From contig JAPKYY010001031.1 of assembly GCA_026394095.1 (NCBI GenBank), positions 1 through 6,879 on the forward strand: a DNA stretch of 6,879 bases, written 5' to 3'. Shown here piece after piece: positions 6,661 to 6,879 of this stretch (its first letter is position 1; every line of letters starts with the position of its first letter). A program made the translations under genes and the position numbers. The stretch comes from Acidobacteriota bacterium. GTDB taxonomy: Bacteria > Acidobacteriota > Terriglobia > Bryobacterales > Bryobacteraceae. The notes below the pieces were generated by a model. It was not told where the DNA came from, did no database searches, and worked only from the letters and a program-made list of their open reading frames with translations.

Positions 6661-6879
6661 CTATTTAACGGACTGGGACTTTGATGTAGCGCTGGTCTTG
6701 GTGCCTGGAATTGGAACCACCCAAAGAGCACGCTTCATACGGCGGCGGCTGGCAACTTCTTCTTTAGAAACCGTCTCGGGCTTCAACTGCGCCGGGTCCG
6801 TCCATGCGGTATTTTTCCCGGGTGCTGCGCCGGAATCGAGGAAGCCTTCCTTGATTTCAAGAAACGCATCCATGCGCAG
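6661..6879 (-). CDS. C-terminal end of a probable SurA/PpiC-type peptidyl-prolyl isomerase (partial)
   Basis: The frame is open to the window edge (LR precedes the first Met) and ends with TAG at 6663-6661, giving 72 visible residues. I read it as the tail of a longer protein rather than a 70-residue gene, because there is no Shine-Dalgarno in the few bases before the Met. The segment LRMDAFLEIKEGFLDSGA resembles, from memory, the conserved end of acidobacterial SurA-like isomerases, where a helix with LREEAFL is followed by IKPGYVDSGA. Such proteins are periplasmic chaperones for outer-membrane beta-barrels. After this comes a low-complexity basic tail (RRRMKRAL, then TKTSATSKSQSVK). The catalytic parvulin and N-terminal chaperone domains would lie outside the window, so the identification rests on a short stretch. 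Confidence 0.55.
   Translation of the reverse strand: MRMDAFLEIKEGFLDSGAAPGKNTAWTDPAQLKPETVSKEEVASRRRMKRALWVVPIPGTKTSATSKSQSVK

Overview
The window looks like ordinary chromosomal DNA from a diderm bacterium, most likely an acidobacterium of the Bryobacter/Solibacter type. The main reason is the 1114-residue TonB-dependent receptor with an N-terminal carboxypeptidase-regulatory-like domain (the Oar-like architecture), which is strongly expanded in Acidobacteriota and carries the typical FGGTIGGPI...FFFADYE signature. Base composition is moderately GC-rich by eye (not computed). The taxonomic call is inference. There is no sign of a phage, insertion sequence, CRISPR array, tRNA or rRNA.

Left part (1-1226, minus strand): a two-gene unit. 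A crotonase-superfamily protein (GTG start at 1226, good Shine-Dalgarno) is followed after 6 nt by a 136-residue protein that I do not recognise. The crotonase keeps the second catalytic glutamate of enoyl-CoA hydratases but has glycine in place of the first, so isomerase or another crotonase chemistry is more likely than hydration.

Middle (1227-2061, plus strand): a divergent intergenic region with an A-rich tract, a small inverted repeat and an 8-bp direct repeat spaced by 21 bp, then a HAD-superfamily hydrolase resembling the YihX sugar-phosphate phosphatase group. This gene converges on the receptor gene, and a strong 11-bp-stem hairpin between them (2069-2096) can terminate both transcripts.

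Right part (2117-6879, minus strand): three genes in one direction. In transcription order they are the C-terminal end of a probable SurA/PpiC-type periplasmic peptidyl-prolyl isomerase (cut by the window edge), a YhaM-type OB-fold plus HD-domain 3'-5' exoribonuclease, and the large Oar-like outer-membrane receptor. SurA-type chaperones help fold outer-membrane beta-barrels, so the isomerase and receptor may be functionally related, but co-transcription is unproven. A possible 11-codon leader ORF with its own Shine-Dalgarno overlaps the start of the YhaM-like gene.

I did not find a clear new multi-gene system. The points most worth checking are the unknown partner of the crotonase, the altered crotonase active site, the overlapping leader ORF, and the four paired cysteines in the receptor barrel.
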